Source: Przewalskia tangutica
Taxonomy: Eukaryota; Streptophyta; Magnoliopsida; Solanales; Solanaceae
Assembly: GCA_029844215.1 (NCBI GenBank)
Contig: CM056728.1
Location: 60,489,789-60,553,788, forward strand
Length of the DNA: 64,000 nt
Direction of reading: 5' to 3'
The translations under genes and the position numbers were made by a program. This document shows positions 31,577-43,839 of the stretch, in pieces. Position 1 is the stretch's first letter. The number at the start of each line of letters is the position of its first letter. The notes under the pieces were generated by a model that saw nothing but the letters and a program-made list of their open reading frames with translations, ran no database searches and was not told the origin of the DNA.

Positions 31577-32600
31577 TGTAACATCCCACACCTTTGATAT
31601 GCGAGCGAGTGTGTAGTTAGTCATTTTGGGTTCTGGCAACTTGAGACCCTTCCGAAGATTATCTATGATTTATATAGGTGTTAATATGGTGTCGGGAGGT
31701 TTAAAGGTCAGTTGGATTGACAGAAACACTCATTGACTAAGTTCGACAAAGTTAGTACGTTATGCTACCCATTTTGCGTCGCAGAAACAAATCTATCTCA
31801 CAGACCTTGGCTACAGATCAGGCCACCATCCCACCACCACTCTATCTCATTTTGTAGTAGGAAATGAGGCTGCAGATAGTGATCTGCGTCGCAAATCCAC
31901 CCGCATAATGGAGGCAGTGGAAATGCTCTTAATTAAGTAAGTTCAAGAGAGCTCACCTAAGTGTTGGAAATTTTACTAATGGGGGGATAAGTTTATCCCG
32001 TCATTTATGAATCAAATATAAGGCGCGCAGCACGTCGGAAATCCTGTTTCCACACATGTGCACACGTGGGGCTAAATATCGTAACTTTGCTTAGTGAAAG
32101 AGATATTGACACACGTAAGAGTAACATTTTTGAGACATAGAATGATGGACGGTTATTGTCGACAATAATCTATATTCCACGTTGGTTAACAAAGAAATGA
32201 TTCTGCGAAGTGTAAGACGGAACGGGTCGGACCGCGGAGCCGTAAAGGGCTGCGGCACCGGACGAATCGAGCCATGGAAGTGGAAGCACCGCGGCACCGT
32301 ATCGACAGAATGGTCTCTGGAATATCAGCCGCGGCTGATCAGCAGTGCGACGCTTCGGCAATGAATGCGAGACGAAAGTTTAAGAGTTTTTCTTAAACTT
32401 TGTGTTGGGTTTGGATGGATGAATCTTCCTTAAGTGAGTCATTGGTTTGAGTGTGTTCACACACTCTTTACTTGGCTCAATGAACCTCCATTAAAACATT
32501 CACATGGCAAGTGCAAGTGAAGAGGCATTTTCTTAATCTATAAATTGAGGCCTTTATGGATCATTTTTAGAACAATGGAAAAGGTGTCTAACATACACTT
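31577..32600 (+). mobile_element. LTR-like 5' part, TGTAACATCCC type
   Basis: Begins TGTAACATCCCACACC, a start common to plant gypsy LTRs. It carries a GC module (32227-32300), a CACGTG-containing stretch near 32055-32070 (gtgcacacgtgggg), and a TATA-like ctataaattg at 32538-32547. I find no terminal CA end or partner LTR, so it is probably a truncated or solo LTR. Confidence 0.5.
32227..32300. repeat. GC module variant
   Basis: accgcggagccgtaaagggc, tgcggcaccg and gcaccgcggcaccg. Same core as in the B, F and G LTRs, with more substitutions. Confidence 0.5.
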
Positions 32601-33698
32601 CACTTTAGATTTTATGTGCCAAACCTACACTTCATTCCATATGAATATCTTATACACTTCTCAAACATATTGTATCAGGAGATCATGAACCTTTTATACC
32701 ACAAGTTCATACACATCTCTGAATCAATCTTTTCTTAACAATTTCCATATTTGAGTTCTTCGATAGGTCTTCTTCACTGTGTTTTACGAAGAAGATAAGC
32801 CGATGTTTTATCTTGGGAGACTATTTCCCTGCTAACGTAAAAGCATGTATACGGGGGTAATCTTGTCTTAAAGAAAGAATGTCAAACACTCGACTCAGCG
32901 TGTGGTGAAACCTAACCAATTTGTTGTTTGAGTCCTTATTTCAGGATTAAGAATCAAAATCTTGTAGCAGTTGAATTTTCCAACGATAGCTCTAAAAGCA
33001 TGAAGCTGTTGAATCTACAGACACCACGTCACAAGACTTGATGATTGCTGACACAAAGATTCAAGAACCTAGATACATAAAGATTGTAACTAAATGATAT
33101 TATTGTAATGATGTTGTAATGATATCCTCATTATAGCCTTTAGATCACTTATAGTTAGTTCAACTATTCCCCAGATGTACATATGTATAGACAAATATAC
33201 AACACTAAGCAGCTCCAGAACACTCCCAAATACCTTCTAAAGGCTTATCTATCATTGAATAACAAATCCATGTGTGTATGAAGTGATTTATTTATTAGAA
33301 GATCAGGATCACCTCAGTGTCCTCTATATCTTGTAGATTAATCTAAGAGCTACTATGTTCTTAGAAGAGAGCTTTTTGTTGAGTGTCTTCTTTTTTAGGT
33401 AAGTTTTTACTAATCTTATATGTTCTCTAACTCATATTTTTCTAGCTAGTTGAAATGATAAAAGAAAATTATAAGATTAATACTAAACTCCATGATTGAG
33501 ATGTTGTGATTGTTGGACTGTTTTGAGTAGTTATGATAAAAAGAAGGTCGTAAACATAAGTTTTCAACATTAGCAGCGAGGTGATTTGCTAGGAGTGCCA
33601 AATATTTCCAACCTTCCTATGGTGACATGCTTAATGTGGAGTGGAAGTGAAGACAAGACTTGAATATCAAAGAAGGAAACATTTTTTTTGGCTTTTAT
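32601..33698. other. No gene recognised; possibly LTR R/U5
   Basis: Follows the TATA-like site of the preceding LTR. Words such as gtttgagtccttatttcagg and attttccaacgatagctcta suggest retrotransposon leader or LTR sequence, but there is no domain and no confirmed boundary. Confidence 0.3.
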
Positions 33699-34759
33699 GT
33701 AGGTCTTGGCCGAGACCACCTTTTAGCTTGTTTTAATTCCTAGCTTAATTACTAGATCTACTTATAACTTAATTATTATGCCATGTAATAAGATAAGATG
33801 ACCAAGCCGAGAACCATCTAGAAGGAGAAGCTTCCAACGTTCCCCGATGAGGTAATTCATGAACTAGCTAATTCATGCACTTATCTACATGAATGACACA
33901 AAAGGGTGACCTAAAGAACATGAAGAGTTGAGTCTTTTCCCAAATCGGCCAAACCTATCTCCCTTTCCCAATCGACCTAGATGCATTTTTATGTATATGT
34001 TCTTACCTCTTCTAGAAGGTTTATAACTAGTATAAATAGGGGATGTAGTAGATTAAATGAGACATCGAAATTTTATGAAATATATTTGAATTTTCTCAAA
34101 TTTTGCTAAGTTATTCAACTTTTGTGTTGTTATCTTAGTTGGTCTTTTGTGGTCCAAACCTTGGTCCTTTTGTAGTCCAACCCTTGGTATTTTTGCGGTA
34201 CAAACCCTAGGTGTAAGTCTATTTAGAACTTTTGTGATCTAACTATACCCAAGCTAAGGTTCTATCCGGTTACTTTGTCACAAACACATTAGAAGGTCAT
34301 CTCGGCCTACATCACCTTACCCGCGCCCGAACTTGTCTATCAATTTTATGCTCAATCATTGTCCAAACTGCCTAATCCCTTTCACCCCAATATACTATAA
34401 AACTTCCCCTGCCTACACCAAAAAGGTTGTTAACCAACTCCTCCCAAAAACACCCGAAAATCCAACCAACTACTCCACCATCCTCACCGGGTTCAACTTT
34501 TGTACCTTACTGTCCCGACCAATTTTCATCACCTTACCACCATCCAACCACCAAAATAACCTACAACATGTCTAGTTCATCCTCTCTAAACGTCTTAGCC
34601 CTAAACCACCTAAGGGCACCCGTACACCTCCCACAAACCTAAACTATCCGAAAACCATCCTATTCTACCAACCTCCATTTGACTCTCATATTTGTGTCCG
34701 TCCAGCCCCAAACCAACTCCGACCAACCTAACCATATAATCTCTTCCTTATATGTATCA
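33699..34759 (+). repeat. Probable 5' LTR of element H
   Basis: It precedes the PBS at 34763 and contains a good TATA box, tataaatagggg (34031-34042). Downstream, three short repeats (ggtccaaaccttggt, agtccaacccttggt, ggtacaaaccctaggt) lie at 34150-34215. The right end is the ca at 34758-34759, a few bases from the PBS. The left end (tgtaggtcttgg) is a guess: no second LTR is in the window and the C-rich part after 34310 may belong to it or not. Confidence 0.4.
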
Positions 34760-34762
34760 GTT

Positions 34763-34774
34763 TGGTATCAGAGC
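34763..34774 (+). other. Primer-binding site of element H
   Basis: TGGTATCAGAGC, the exact 12-base match to the 3' end of initiator tRNA-Met used by many plant LTR retrotransposons. Confidence 0.9.
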
Positions 34775-34803
34775 AAAACTTTCCTGTCCCACTCCTTGAC
34801 GCT

Positions 34804-35020
34804 ATGACTAACATCAATGAAGAACTTCAGAGGATCATAAGTTACCTTTTTACGGAACAAACACAAATCTTGAGAAAAGAATTTATGGGGTGTGCCGTGA
34901 TTAATAATGCAGAGTCCGGGGAGGAGTTTTCATAGAACAACCCAAGACATGAAAGAGAAGAGTATCAAGATTGCGGGAATTCCTTTATTATTGAGGAACC
35001 CAAAGTCAAGGAGGTCATAG
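34804..35020 (+). pseudogene. gag: Gag remnant of element H
   Basis: The ATG at 34804 opens MTNINEELQRIISYLFTEQTQI, an N-terminus of the style seen in plant gypsy gag proteins. A stop comes after about 45 codons and the protease region follows within 100 bp, so nearly all of gag is deleted. Confidence 0.5.
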
Positions 35021-35026
35021 AGGAAG

Positions 35027-35783
35027 ATGTTGATCTTGCGGAAAAAGGGTGAAAGTTTAGTACTCCGACGTGTGTTGAGTGTTCAACTTGAAGAACGGGA
35101 GGAGACACAAAGAGAGCAACTATTTTACACTCGATGCAAGGTAAATGACAAGTTATATAATATGATCATTGATGGAGTAAGCTGTGCCAATATGGCCTCC
35201 GTGAAAATGGTGGACAAATTGAAATTACCTACCCGCAACCATCCTAAACCATATGCTCTCTAATGGTTGAATAAAGACAAAGGGCTAAAGGTAATGAAAC
35301 AAGCTCTTGTTAGTTTTTAGGTTGGTAAGTATGAAGATGAGACATGGTATGACATCCTACCTATGGATGCTTGACATATTTTATTGGGTCGGCCATGACA
35401 ATTTGATAGGAAAACGCAATATGATGGAGAAAAAAATGTCTATTCTTTTCAAAAGGATGACTAGAAGGCCCGGTTGATACCATTGTCACCTAGTGAGGTG
35501 AAGAAAATGAAGATCCAAAATGCCAAGAACTGCAAGAAAAGTCTGAGGCCCTCTTGCTTAATGTATCAGAGATAGAAGAGGAGTTGAAAAAGAGGAGTCC
35601 TATATATGCATTGGTGTGCAAGGATAAGAGGAGTCTTGTAGGAGATGCAGTTAAAGATGTCAACTTGAAGGAGCTCTTGAAGAAATTTGAAGATGTATTT
35701 TTGGATGATCTTGCACCCGGATTACCATTAATCAGAGGTATTGAACATGCTATTGATTTTATTCTTGGAAGTTCATTACCTAA
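35027..35783 (+). pseudogene. pol: Protease and pol N-terminal region of element H
   Basis: Three pieces separated by stops. 35027-35263: RCKVNDKLYNMIIDGVSCAN followed by VDKLKLPTRNHPKPYAL; the active-site DSGS of this family reads DGVS here. About 35264-35480: a piece with ALVSF, VGKYEDE and HILLGRP. 35554-35783: ELKKRSPIYALVCKD and LLKKFEDVFLDDLAPGLP with RGIEHAIDFILGSSLP, the lead-in to RT. It stops at the insertion of G, and RT resumes at 57533. A chromovirus of the CRM/Reina/Galadriel type is plausible; lineage not settled. Confidence 0.83.
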
Positions 35784-37133
35784 TGTTGGGCGATAGCCAC
35801 GTGCTCACGTAAGTGTACGTATCGTTACAAGTAATATAGTTTTGTAAGACCGAGTTTATCGTCCAGAGAGACTGATTTCTAATTACCGAACATCTATTCT
35901 AGGTTATCTATTTGGCAAACGATAATTGATTTGAATTTTTGTTTAACTACTAGAATAATTTCAAGAATTAACTAAACTATTGAAGTTGTAATCAGTTATG
36001 AAGGAATTAGGGCTTCCAAAATCCTCGACTATTCACTATATTCAATCCTTAATGCAACTAGAATGACTTCTTCTTCTACGTTAAGATAGCGGTTAACTAG
36101 ACTGTCTTATATTCCGGTTAGGATATATAATCGCTCAACCCCAGTGCATAACCCTTTTATATTTCTATGATAGGATTTACCACATAGGAGGATTAAGAAC
36201 ATTAACCTATAATGCTACACAAGTATCGGGGTACTTTCGTCCGTAATTTTAACCTATGTCTATTCAATTACAGCATATCCAAATCTCTCCTCTCGGATCT
36301 TGATTCGAAATCATATAAATTATGATAATTAGTGATCAATTAACTATCAAACATTCACACCAATTATTGAATAAATCTTAATCAAGTGAAGAAGAAATCA
36401 ACTAATGCATTAAAGTCATGAATAGAGTTTCAAGCGATTCAAAAGGAAAGCCCTAATAAGGTGTTTAGCTCCTAGCCATAGTCACGCTAAGAACAAATAC
36501 AATTCCAAACATAAACTGAATTAAAAAGAAAGAAAGAAAGAAAGAAAAGTACTGCGAACTAAAGTCTCCAATTGTAGCTTCCAATCCTTGCCCTGTGATG
36601 TGTTGTGTGTTAGAATGAGTCTCCCTCTCATAGAATAATCCCTAGGGCTTTTAGTATGTTGCAATTTTCGTGCCCTATGGACCCTTCTTCCACTGGCCAA
36701 ATTAACTTCGGATTCTCAATTTCTGTACAGGCGCCGCGGCGCCCAAAGTTATGTGGCTTCTCTGATGTTTCAGTGCCATGGCCCTGCATTTTGGCGCCAT
36801 GGCGCTGCCTGGCCTTCGTCCGGGTCTTCAATTTCTGTCATTTTTAGCCTCAGATTCCTCCTTTTATGCATATTTTTCGTTCCGTTTTTGCCATTTTGCC
36901 TTTTTGAACCGTTGTGACTCAAAAGAAAGAAAAACAAACCTAATTTCTGTCATTTTCAGCCTCGGATTCCTCCTTTTATGCATATTTTTCGTTCCTTTTT
37001 GTCATTTTGCCCTTTTGAACCGCTGTGACTCAAAAGAAAGAAAAATAAACCTAATACTATACTAAACACAACCAAAACGAGTAAAATACTAACTAAAAAT
37101 GACTCAAATAGCGTATACAAAATACGCCTAACA
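35784..37133 (-). repeat. 3' LTR of element G
   Basis: 1,350 bp, 120 bp longer than its partner because a 112-bp segment is duplicated in tandem (36831-36942 and 36943-37052). GC module at 36727-36810. Confidence 0.92.
36727..36810. repeat. GC module in the 3' LTR of G
   Basis: aggcgccgcggcgccc, then cagtgccatggccctgcatt and ggcgccatggcgctg. The partner LTR copy (57235-57314) reads aggcgttgcggcgccc, and the gccatggc cores equal gccgcggc after CpG decay on both strands. Confidence 0.7.
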
Positions 37134-38365
37134 AACCCCCAAACATAACCTTTGCTCGCCCTCGAGCAAAGCAGAAAACAAAAACAAAGAACTCAAAAAA
37201 AAAAAAATACTCAAGTCAAGCAGCTGCACAAGGTTGCTTAGAAACACATGAACGTCAGTTGAGATAATATTAGGAACAAATATAGCATGCATTTGACAAT
37301 CTAGAATTTCAAGTCAGATATTTCGCAGATTCATTTCAGTCACAATCACTGGAAGCATGAATAGCTAACCTATGCATGTCAATTTCATTTCATTTTTCTC
37401 AAAGTTCTATGCGCCTGTTTACTTTCTATCCTCCACTAATCATGGACGTACATACTAGAGATCTTCAGGACTTTTCAGGGTTGTAATGTAGGCTTAGGCA
37501 GGGGGTAGGTAGAATTAGGCATTTAAGCTCAATTTACATACCATAAGCGTTTTTCATTCAACTCTGTTCTCATTCTTCTTTGATTTTTTCTTTTTGCTCA
37601 TACCTATCATTTCCCTATTTTCTTTTTGGTTGAGAGCATGAAATACATTCATATAGGCACCCCCAAACTTAACCTTTTCAATTTATTTTTTTTATTTTTG
37701 TTATTGGGGTGCATAACTTTTCACTCTCTTGTTGTATTTCTTTTTCACCCTATCTTCAATTACTGCTTATGGTACACAAAGAGACATGATGTGTCAAAGA
37801 AATAACTTCCATTTTAGGCTCAAAGGAGCTGACTAGGGATACAATTTATTGTCAGGGTAGGTAATGAAGGGTAAGAAGGGTTAACAAAGAAATGTCTGAA
37901 TCATTTCCCTAACATGTACATCCTAACTATTTTGCCTCAAATAACAAGCAGCAGACATCATAGATGTTTTTCACAATTGACAATACACAGGCTAAGCACA
38001 GAATACTCCAAATAATCAGGTTTTCATGAATCTTTGGCATATCTAACTTAAGCACACCGATTTTAGCTTCTCATGCCATTACATTATCCCACTTAATTCA
38101 TTAGGCGTTCCAAGTAAACATAACATGCATGATCAGGAAAAAGAACGGACTCATATAGAACACAAAAACAACAAAAAGACTAAAAAATAGACACCCAAAA
38201 AATAAAATAAGATTCCCCAAACCTAAACAACACATTGTCCCAAATGTGTAAGACTAAAAAATAAAAGGAACGACTTACAGACAATAGCGGTTCAAAATGG
38301 TGGTGGTGGCGCGATATCGCATTGACCACGGTTGAACTCGTGCTCAAATCATCGACGCTACCGGC
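37134..38365 (-). other. PPT and 3' non-coding region of element G
   Basis: Polypurine tract atgtttgggggtt (minus) at 37134-37147. The remainder has no recognisable protein and is colinear with 22076-23160 of F. Includes an A-rich run near 37197. Confidence 0.75.
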
Positions 38366-39423
38366 TCAGTCCCGATGCCCTTGCATCATCCGTCTTGATT
38401 TAAGAGCAAATTGCTCATGGTTTCGCAATATCTGTTGTTGATTTAGGAACATCTGCTCCATGATTGACACTGGGGGCTCCAAAGCTAAAGGAGGCTGGTG
38501 GTTGCTTTCGTCGGGCTCATGCTGTGTGGCTGTCTCTGGCTCCTCTTGCTCCACTGCGGCTGCGCCTGCTTCTTAACCTCGTCTCCTATCCGTTGTGTTT
38601 TCAGGGTCATGGTATGAATGGATCAGACTGTATGTTATAGGTGGCAAAGTCTTCTCAAGAATGTCTGTGGCGAATGTTGGGACTTTGTGCCTAGCACATA
38701 ATGTAGTGATGAATGAACCATGTCCCAAACCGCCAGTAGTAGTCAATCTGCTGGTTTACCCAATACTCTGCACTATCTCCATTTCAATATCAATAGTCAG
38801 GCCTCTCATGATGCCAAACATGAGCTTGGTTATGTCTGCTGGTACGTTGGTAAAATGAGTTGACGGAATTAAGTGAGCACTCACAAAATATAGCCAAGCC
38901 TTGGCTACTCTGTTGAATTGGCACCGGGCGAGTCCTTCCGCCTCGCCGCGGAATAATGAAATCGCTGCTCGGTAGCATAGACCTCAAAGAACTACATCCC
39001 ATGGTATCTGGTTGACATTCATTGACCAGGTTCTGAAATGGTTTGGATGGTGGCCCTGGTCTCTAACATCAGCTATCCCAAAAATAACATTCATTGCTTC
39101 AGCACTAACGGGTACATAACACCCTCTTACAAAGCATCTCTCATTGCTTTTTTCTGGGTAGTTGGTGTAGAATTCTCTCGCAAGGCTGACATTTTGTTGT
39201 GAAATAGCCTCATGATCGACGAACCTCTCCCAACCATTGACTTCAATCGCGGCTCTAATGGGCTCATAAACATAATCTTCATCGAGTGGGTCGGCCAGAT
39301 AGTCCATTCCTCGCTCTTGTATTACTGCCCTACCACTTATCCTGTTGTACTCTGTATCCCTGTTGGTGAACCGGGTCACATCATGATCTGAGACTGATGA
39401 AGATGAGGTGGTTCGGGTCGTTC
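38366..39423 (-). pseudogene. Transposase_32-like (plant retroelement 3' ORF) of element G, main part
   Basis: From the insertion of I the frame runs RTTRTTSSSSVSDHDVTRFT..., then GWERFVDHEAISQQNVSLAR, EFYTNYPEKS, CFVRGCYVPVSAEAMNVIFG and NQIPWDVVL, where a stop occurs at about 38984. In a second frame follow AKAWLYFVSAHLIPSTH and DIEMEIVQSIG, then to 38366 a low-complexity tail with SIMEQMFLNQQQILRNHEQF. Proteins with this layout occur in the 3' part of Athila-type elements and are annotated as putative plant transposon protein; function unknown. The first codons lie at 52841-52856, beyond element I. Confidence 0.72.
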
Positions 39424-39428
39424 GTTTC

Positions 39429-42400
39429 TGTAACGCCCCATTTTCAACCGGAGTCGGAAACGGGATTACCGCTACGCATGGTTGGATTCCTGAAATTGCT
39501 ATTTAAAGGAGTCGCCACCTAATTATTATAGTGAATTAGGACACTAAAAATGTAGCATAAAATACTACGAATGATCTCTATTTTTTAAGGTCTGCGAAAG
39601 TTATGTGAGATTCTAGGTAAGGGTTCTTTATTATCCTAAAGGGAAGGGGTTAGGCACCCTAAAGGATCCGCTAACTTGCGATTATCCGTTCAAACTTAGG
39701 GTTAATTACTATATGTAAAAATGCATGTTTTGGAAAGCATAAAATTTAAGAAAAGATGTTGCAGATATTTATTTGAAAGATGTATGCATATATTTGATAA
39801 AATTGCATGAGGTTTATTAAAATGCACAAAAAATGGTTTATTGGGAATTTATATGTTGCATGTAAAAATCAATCTTTTATGAAAATACATATTTGCATAA
39901 CTTGATTTAAAACTGGGTTTTGCAATTGATAATAAAGAGGGTTTTTATTGCAAAAATTGGTTAGTCTTTAGGAGTTTAATGAAAATTGAAATCATATTAT
40001 TTCTATAATATCAATGAAAAGGCTAAGTTATTTTTTAAAAAGTTTTGAAAATGCATAACGGCCTAAAGATAGATTAAACTAGCGACACATTTTATTATTT
40101 AACTACCCGACCCTAATAGTTCTAGGTCTAACTATTCTAAGCATTCAATAATTATGCAAGTACAAATAATTAAATTATAACAACGTAATAAATAGGCGTA
40201 ATGAAAAGACATTATTGACTAGGACGGATGAAGACATAATCCCGCCCTGTTGGTTTGGAAAGCTCGAGGTCAGAGGATGCAATGAATGTGGTGCACGAAC
40301 ATAGTGAGTCTCGTAGCGAGATTCTTTGTTGTTCTCTGAAGCATTACATGTAAAAGAAAGGAAAGAAAAGGATTAGTGTATGTTCTAAACTTTATTAATA
40401 ATGCAAATAAATAAGGTAATCGTGTAATGCATATGTATTTTATTACTTGATTATATCAGCCCCAACTAACAGATTTTAGCAAAGTAAAGATCAAACATTG
40501 TCCAGCCCAAATTGGGCCTCGGTAAACTGGGCCAACCGAAACCAAACAGGCCCTAAGGGTGTGCAAAAACACAAAGAAAACCAGAAACTGAAGTGGTCAA
40601 GCTTCCTAGCTAAATCTTTAAGGGCTGTTAGTTTACTAAAAACAATTTTTGGGGGAATCATGTGGCAAAGCAGAGATAAAAGCAACCTCCCAAAGCATTT
40701 ATCAGAGACCTACCAGCTTAAAGCAACATTTATTCCCTAAACAATCAACTAAGTTATGGTTGTACAGTTTGACAAGAAGACATTTGGTTCATACAAGAAC
40801 CCCTTTTAATTATTTCTATTCAAACTCAGGCACTTAGGAGACTCAATTATCGTACACTTGCGACTACATGAAACAGGATCACAAGCAAAATATATGAAAA
40901 ACATCGGTTCATGACCGAACTTTATTCCAACAGATACAAAATGTCAACATATGCACATATTACTCAGGCCACTCATCACACTGATATGGCGATTAAAGGA
41001 CTCCGAAGGTATTACATATTATCATGGATGTTTACTTTTGCACTTATACAGATAAATGACTAGTTCATGGGACACTTTAGGACAGGGGAATGAACAAATA
41101 TTTATTTAGACAATATTTCAAACAGGTGCAGAGCCATTTAGGCTAAACTAAATATGCAGGGTCCTAATCAGGATATACACTAGGCATAACAACACTCTGA
41201 AATACAGGCCATAGCACAAGGAAATTAATATGCTAATGTGGGGGCATTTGAATATGTCAACAGCAAGGTATAATGTAAATCAGTTTGGAATAGATACATG
41301 GACATGGAGGGATGACCAAATAAACACCCATAAACCATATTTCAGATATGCGAGATCACTTATGCCACTTTAAGCACACCTAATTTCATTCATGTTGTTC
41401 ATTAGGTACAACGACACTTCTGAAAATGAAGTATCACATGATTGGAATGATTATTATGTACACTAGAAGTTGAACTAATCAAACGTATCATAGATAATGA
41501 ACAACTACCAACAATTAGCGATGAATCAGTTACAAGAGCTCAGTACGATGGGAAGGTTTCAATTATTCATGTTGGCACATATGAAGCAGGATACGCAAGC
41601 AGGGGATTTAAACATACACACAAGTTCCAAGTCATTATACTAATATTATTTCAAACACCAGCAGGCTGTTTATCAACCAACATAGGTTCCGATTAATACA
41701 TTTGGTTATTTATCTGATTTGAATAATCCATAATCGAATCCATAATGAAATAACATATTAAGAACTTTATTAACTTGAACTGATATCAAGAGTATAAGAT
41801 AACTTTCATAACTTATGTTTGATCAAAATCAGAGACCGTATTGGCAGGTTAGGCAACTAAAACAACCTATACAATATTGAAAGTACTTCAAACTAGGTAT
41901 TTAACTTAACTAAAATGATTTGTATAGGAACCAACTCAACACGACAAGCACTCGTCCAGTTAGTCGTGTACAAATGATCATGATAAGGAACAACAACATC
42001 AAGCACAGTTTGAACAGAATCGTGCTAAAACATTCTACGGGACATAAATAACCATTAATCTTAACAATCTCAATCGATCACATAGCACAATATCTCAACT
42101 TAAAATAAAACAAACTATAGGAAGTGGGTTTACCTTCTCCGGGCAGCGAACCGAGGCGTCGTCTCGACTCGTCGAATCCGCTCGAAGAATGGTGTTGTTT
42201 ATGCGATTGAATAATGGCGACGATTTAAGAATTTTGTGGTTTCTTTTCGAAACACGACTGAGAGTAAAGAATTTGCTTTGTTGTCCATCTACTTTGAAGA
42301 CACCGAAGTTCCATCCAGATAAATTATCAAATTTCGACCCCCTTTCAATGAAGAATGAAGGGGTTTTTTTATAGGCAAAAACTGAGTTTGAATTCGAAAA

Positions 42401-43348
42401 ATAGCTGTCAGAGGTCTGTTTTTGGAAGATTTGTTGGTTCAAATCGCGGATTTTTAGGGAGATGCAGGGTATGGGCTGTGCAGGGGAGTCGTTGGGGGTG
42501 CAGGGAGTGGGCATGGCAGGGTCTAGTTGGGCAGAGGCATGGGGGACGAAGGGGACAGGGGTGAAGTGAAAAGGAGGCTGATTTTTGTTTTGTTTAGGTT
42601 TTTGGTTAGGAAATGGAGAAAAGAGGAATAAAGGGAAATGGGTGTTGCGGGCTTGGGTCGACGGGTCGCGGGATTGGGGAGTTGGGCCGCGGGTCGTGGG
42701 TATGGGCTGCTGGTTCTAATTTGATAAGATTGGATTTGGGCTAGTATTAGAATTGGGGGTTAGTTTTAAGTATTAGGTATTATATTGGGTATTAGTTTTA
42801 GGAGTTAATTTTAGGCAAAGATTAATTAGTGGTAAATTAGGAATTAAAATGTGATTAAATTATTTAGGTGATTTATTAATCTAAATTATTACAAAAATAA
42901 AGACGGGCGTGCTATTTAATTAGGGCTTAATAATTATAATGCGATGCCTTTATTAAAACTTATTTATTATGCGTATTCCGCGAAGTTAAATTAAAACTGA
43001 ACGGGGTTTAGACTATTATTAAATTATTTAAATGCTAAAGGCAAATATGATATTTAAGGACTGCTTAATGCTTTTATAAATGTGACGCTATTATAAAAAT
43101 GCATGTATTAGATTAAATTAAATTAAATTACGAATTACGAAATTGTCTTGCTATTAAAACGACGAATGCGGGCGTGAGACTCAAGGTGCTTAGTACTCTA
43201 CGTAAGATGCGGTGCTTGTTATTAATCGCTTATTTATGCATGTATTAATATATTATTGATGCATTTTATTATAGAAAATTATTTTTACAAAATTAGTGCA
43301 ATTTTATAGTTAAGAACTGAACGGGAGGGTCAAAATTGGGTGTCAACA
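39429..43348 (-). repeat. 3' LTR of element I
   Basis: 3,920 bp, same length as its partner. The 139-codon ORF at 42095-42514 recurs in the other LTR; it overlaps the presumed TATA/leader region and has no domain. A TATA-like gcctataaaaaaac (minus) is at about 42364-42376. Confidence 0.94.
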
Positions 43349-43366
43349 ACTTGTCCCTCTTTGTAT
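43349..43366 (-). other. Polypurine tract of element I
   Basis: Minus strand ccatacaaagagggacaagt precedes the 3' LTR; the purine core is aaagagggacaag. Confidence 0.65.
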
Positions 43367-43439
43367 GGAGATGATGGAAGAGTCTTCAGACAAAGACGTT
43401 GACTTAAAGCCAATTTTGTCTCGATCCTCAGAATTAAAA

Positions 43440-43745
43440 ATGTTGGGCGATTAAGACGAGGCTGACGCAAAATTCAAAATTTTGTTCCAGTGTCGAGTTA
43501 TGACGACGCTGGGCTACCATGGTAAAACACCAAGGCGGGCTGATGCGGACTCAAAATTTGTCCCAGTGTCGAATTATGATGACACTGGGTTTTGTGACTC
43601 TAGAAAAACCAAAGCGGAAGCAGATTTAAAATTTGTCCCAGTGTCGAATTATGATTTACATCGGTTCTCGTGGAAAATAGAAAAATTAAACCAAGGACGC
43701 GGATTTAAAATTCATTCCGGTGTTGAATTATGATGACACCGGGTC
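43440..43745. repeat. Tandem repeat of about 80-90 bp units
   Basis: Four units, each with aaatttgtcccagtgtcgaa, ttatgatgacactggg and an accaa/gcggg spacer. The last unit has changed to tccggtgttgaattatgatg. In the 3' region of element I. Confidence 0.8.
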
Positions 43746-43839
43746 ATTGGTGCGCAGGATGCCGGGAGAGCGGATCGACGCTCGAGGTACAAATTGCCTC
43801 AGTCACGTAAGAGGTAGTTCCACGCCAGGCTCTGCTCTG

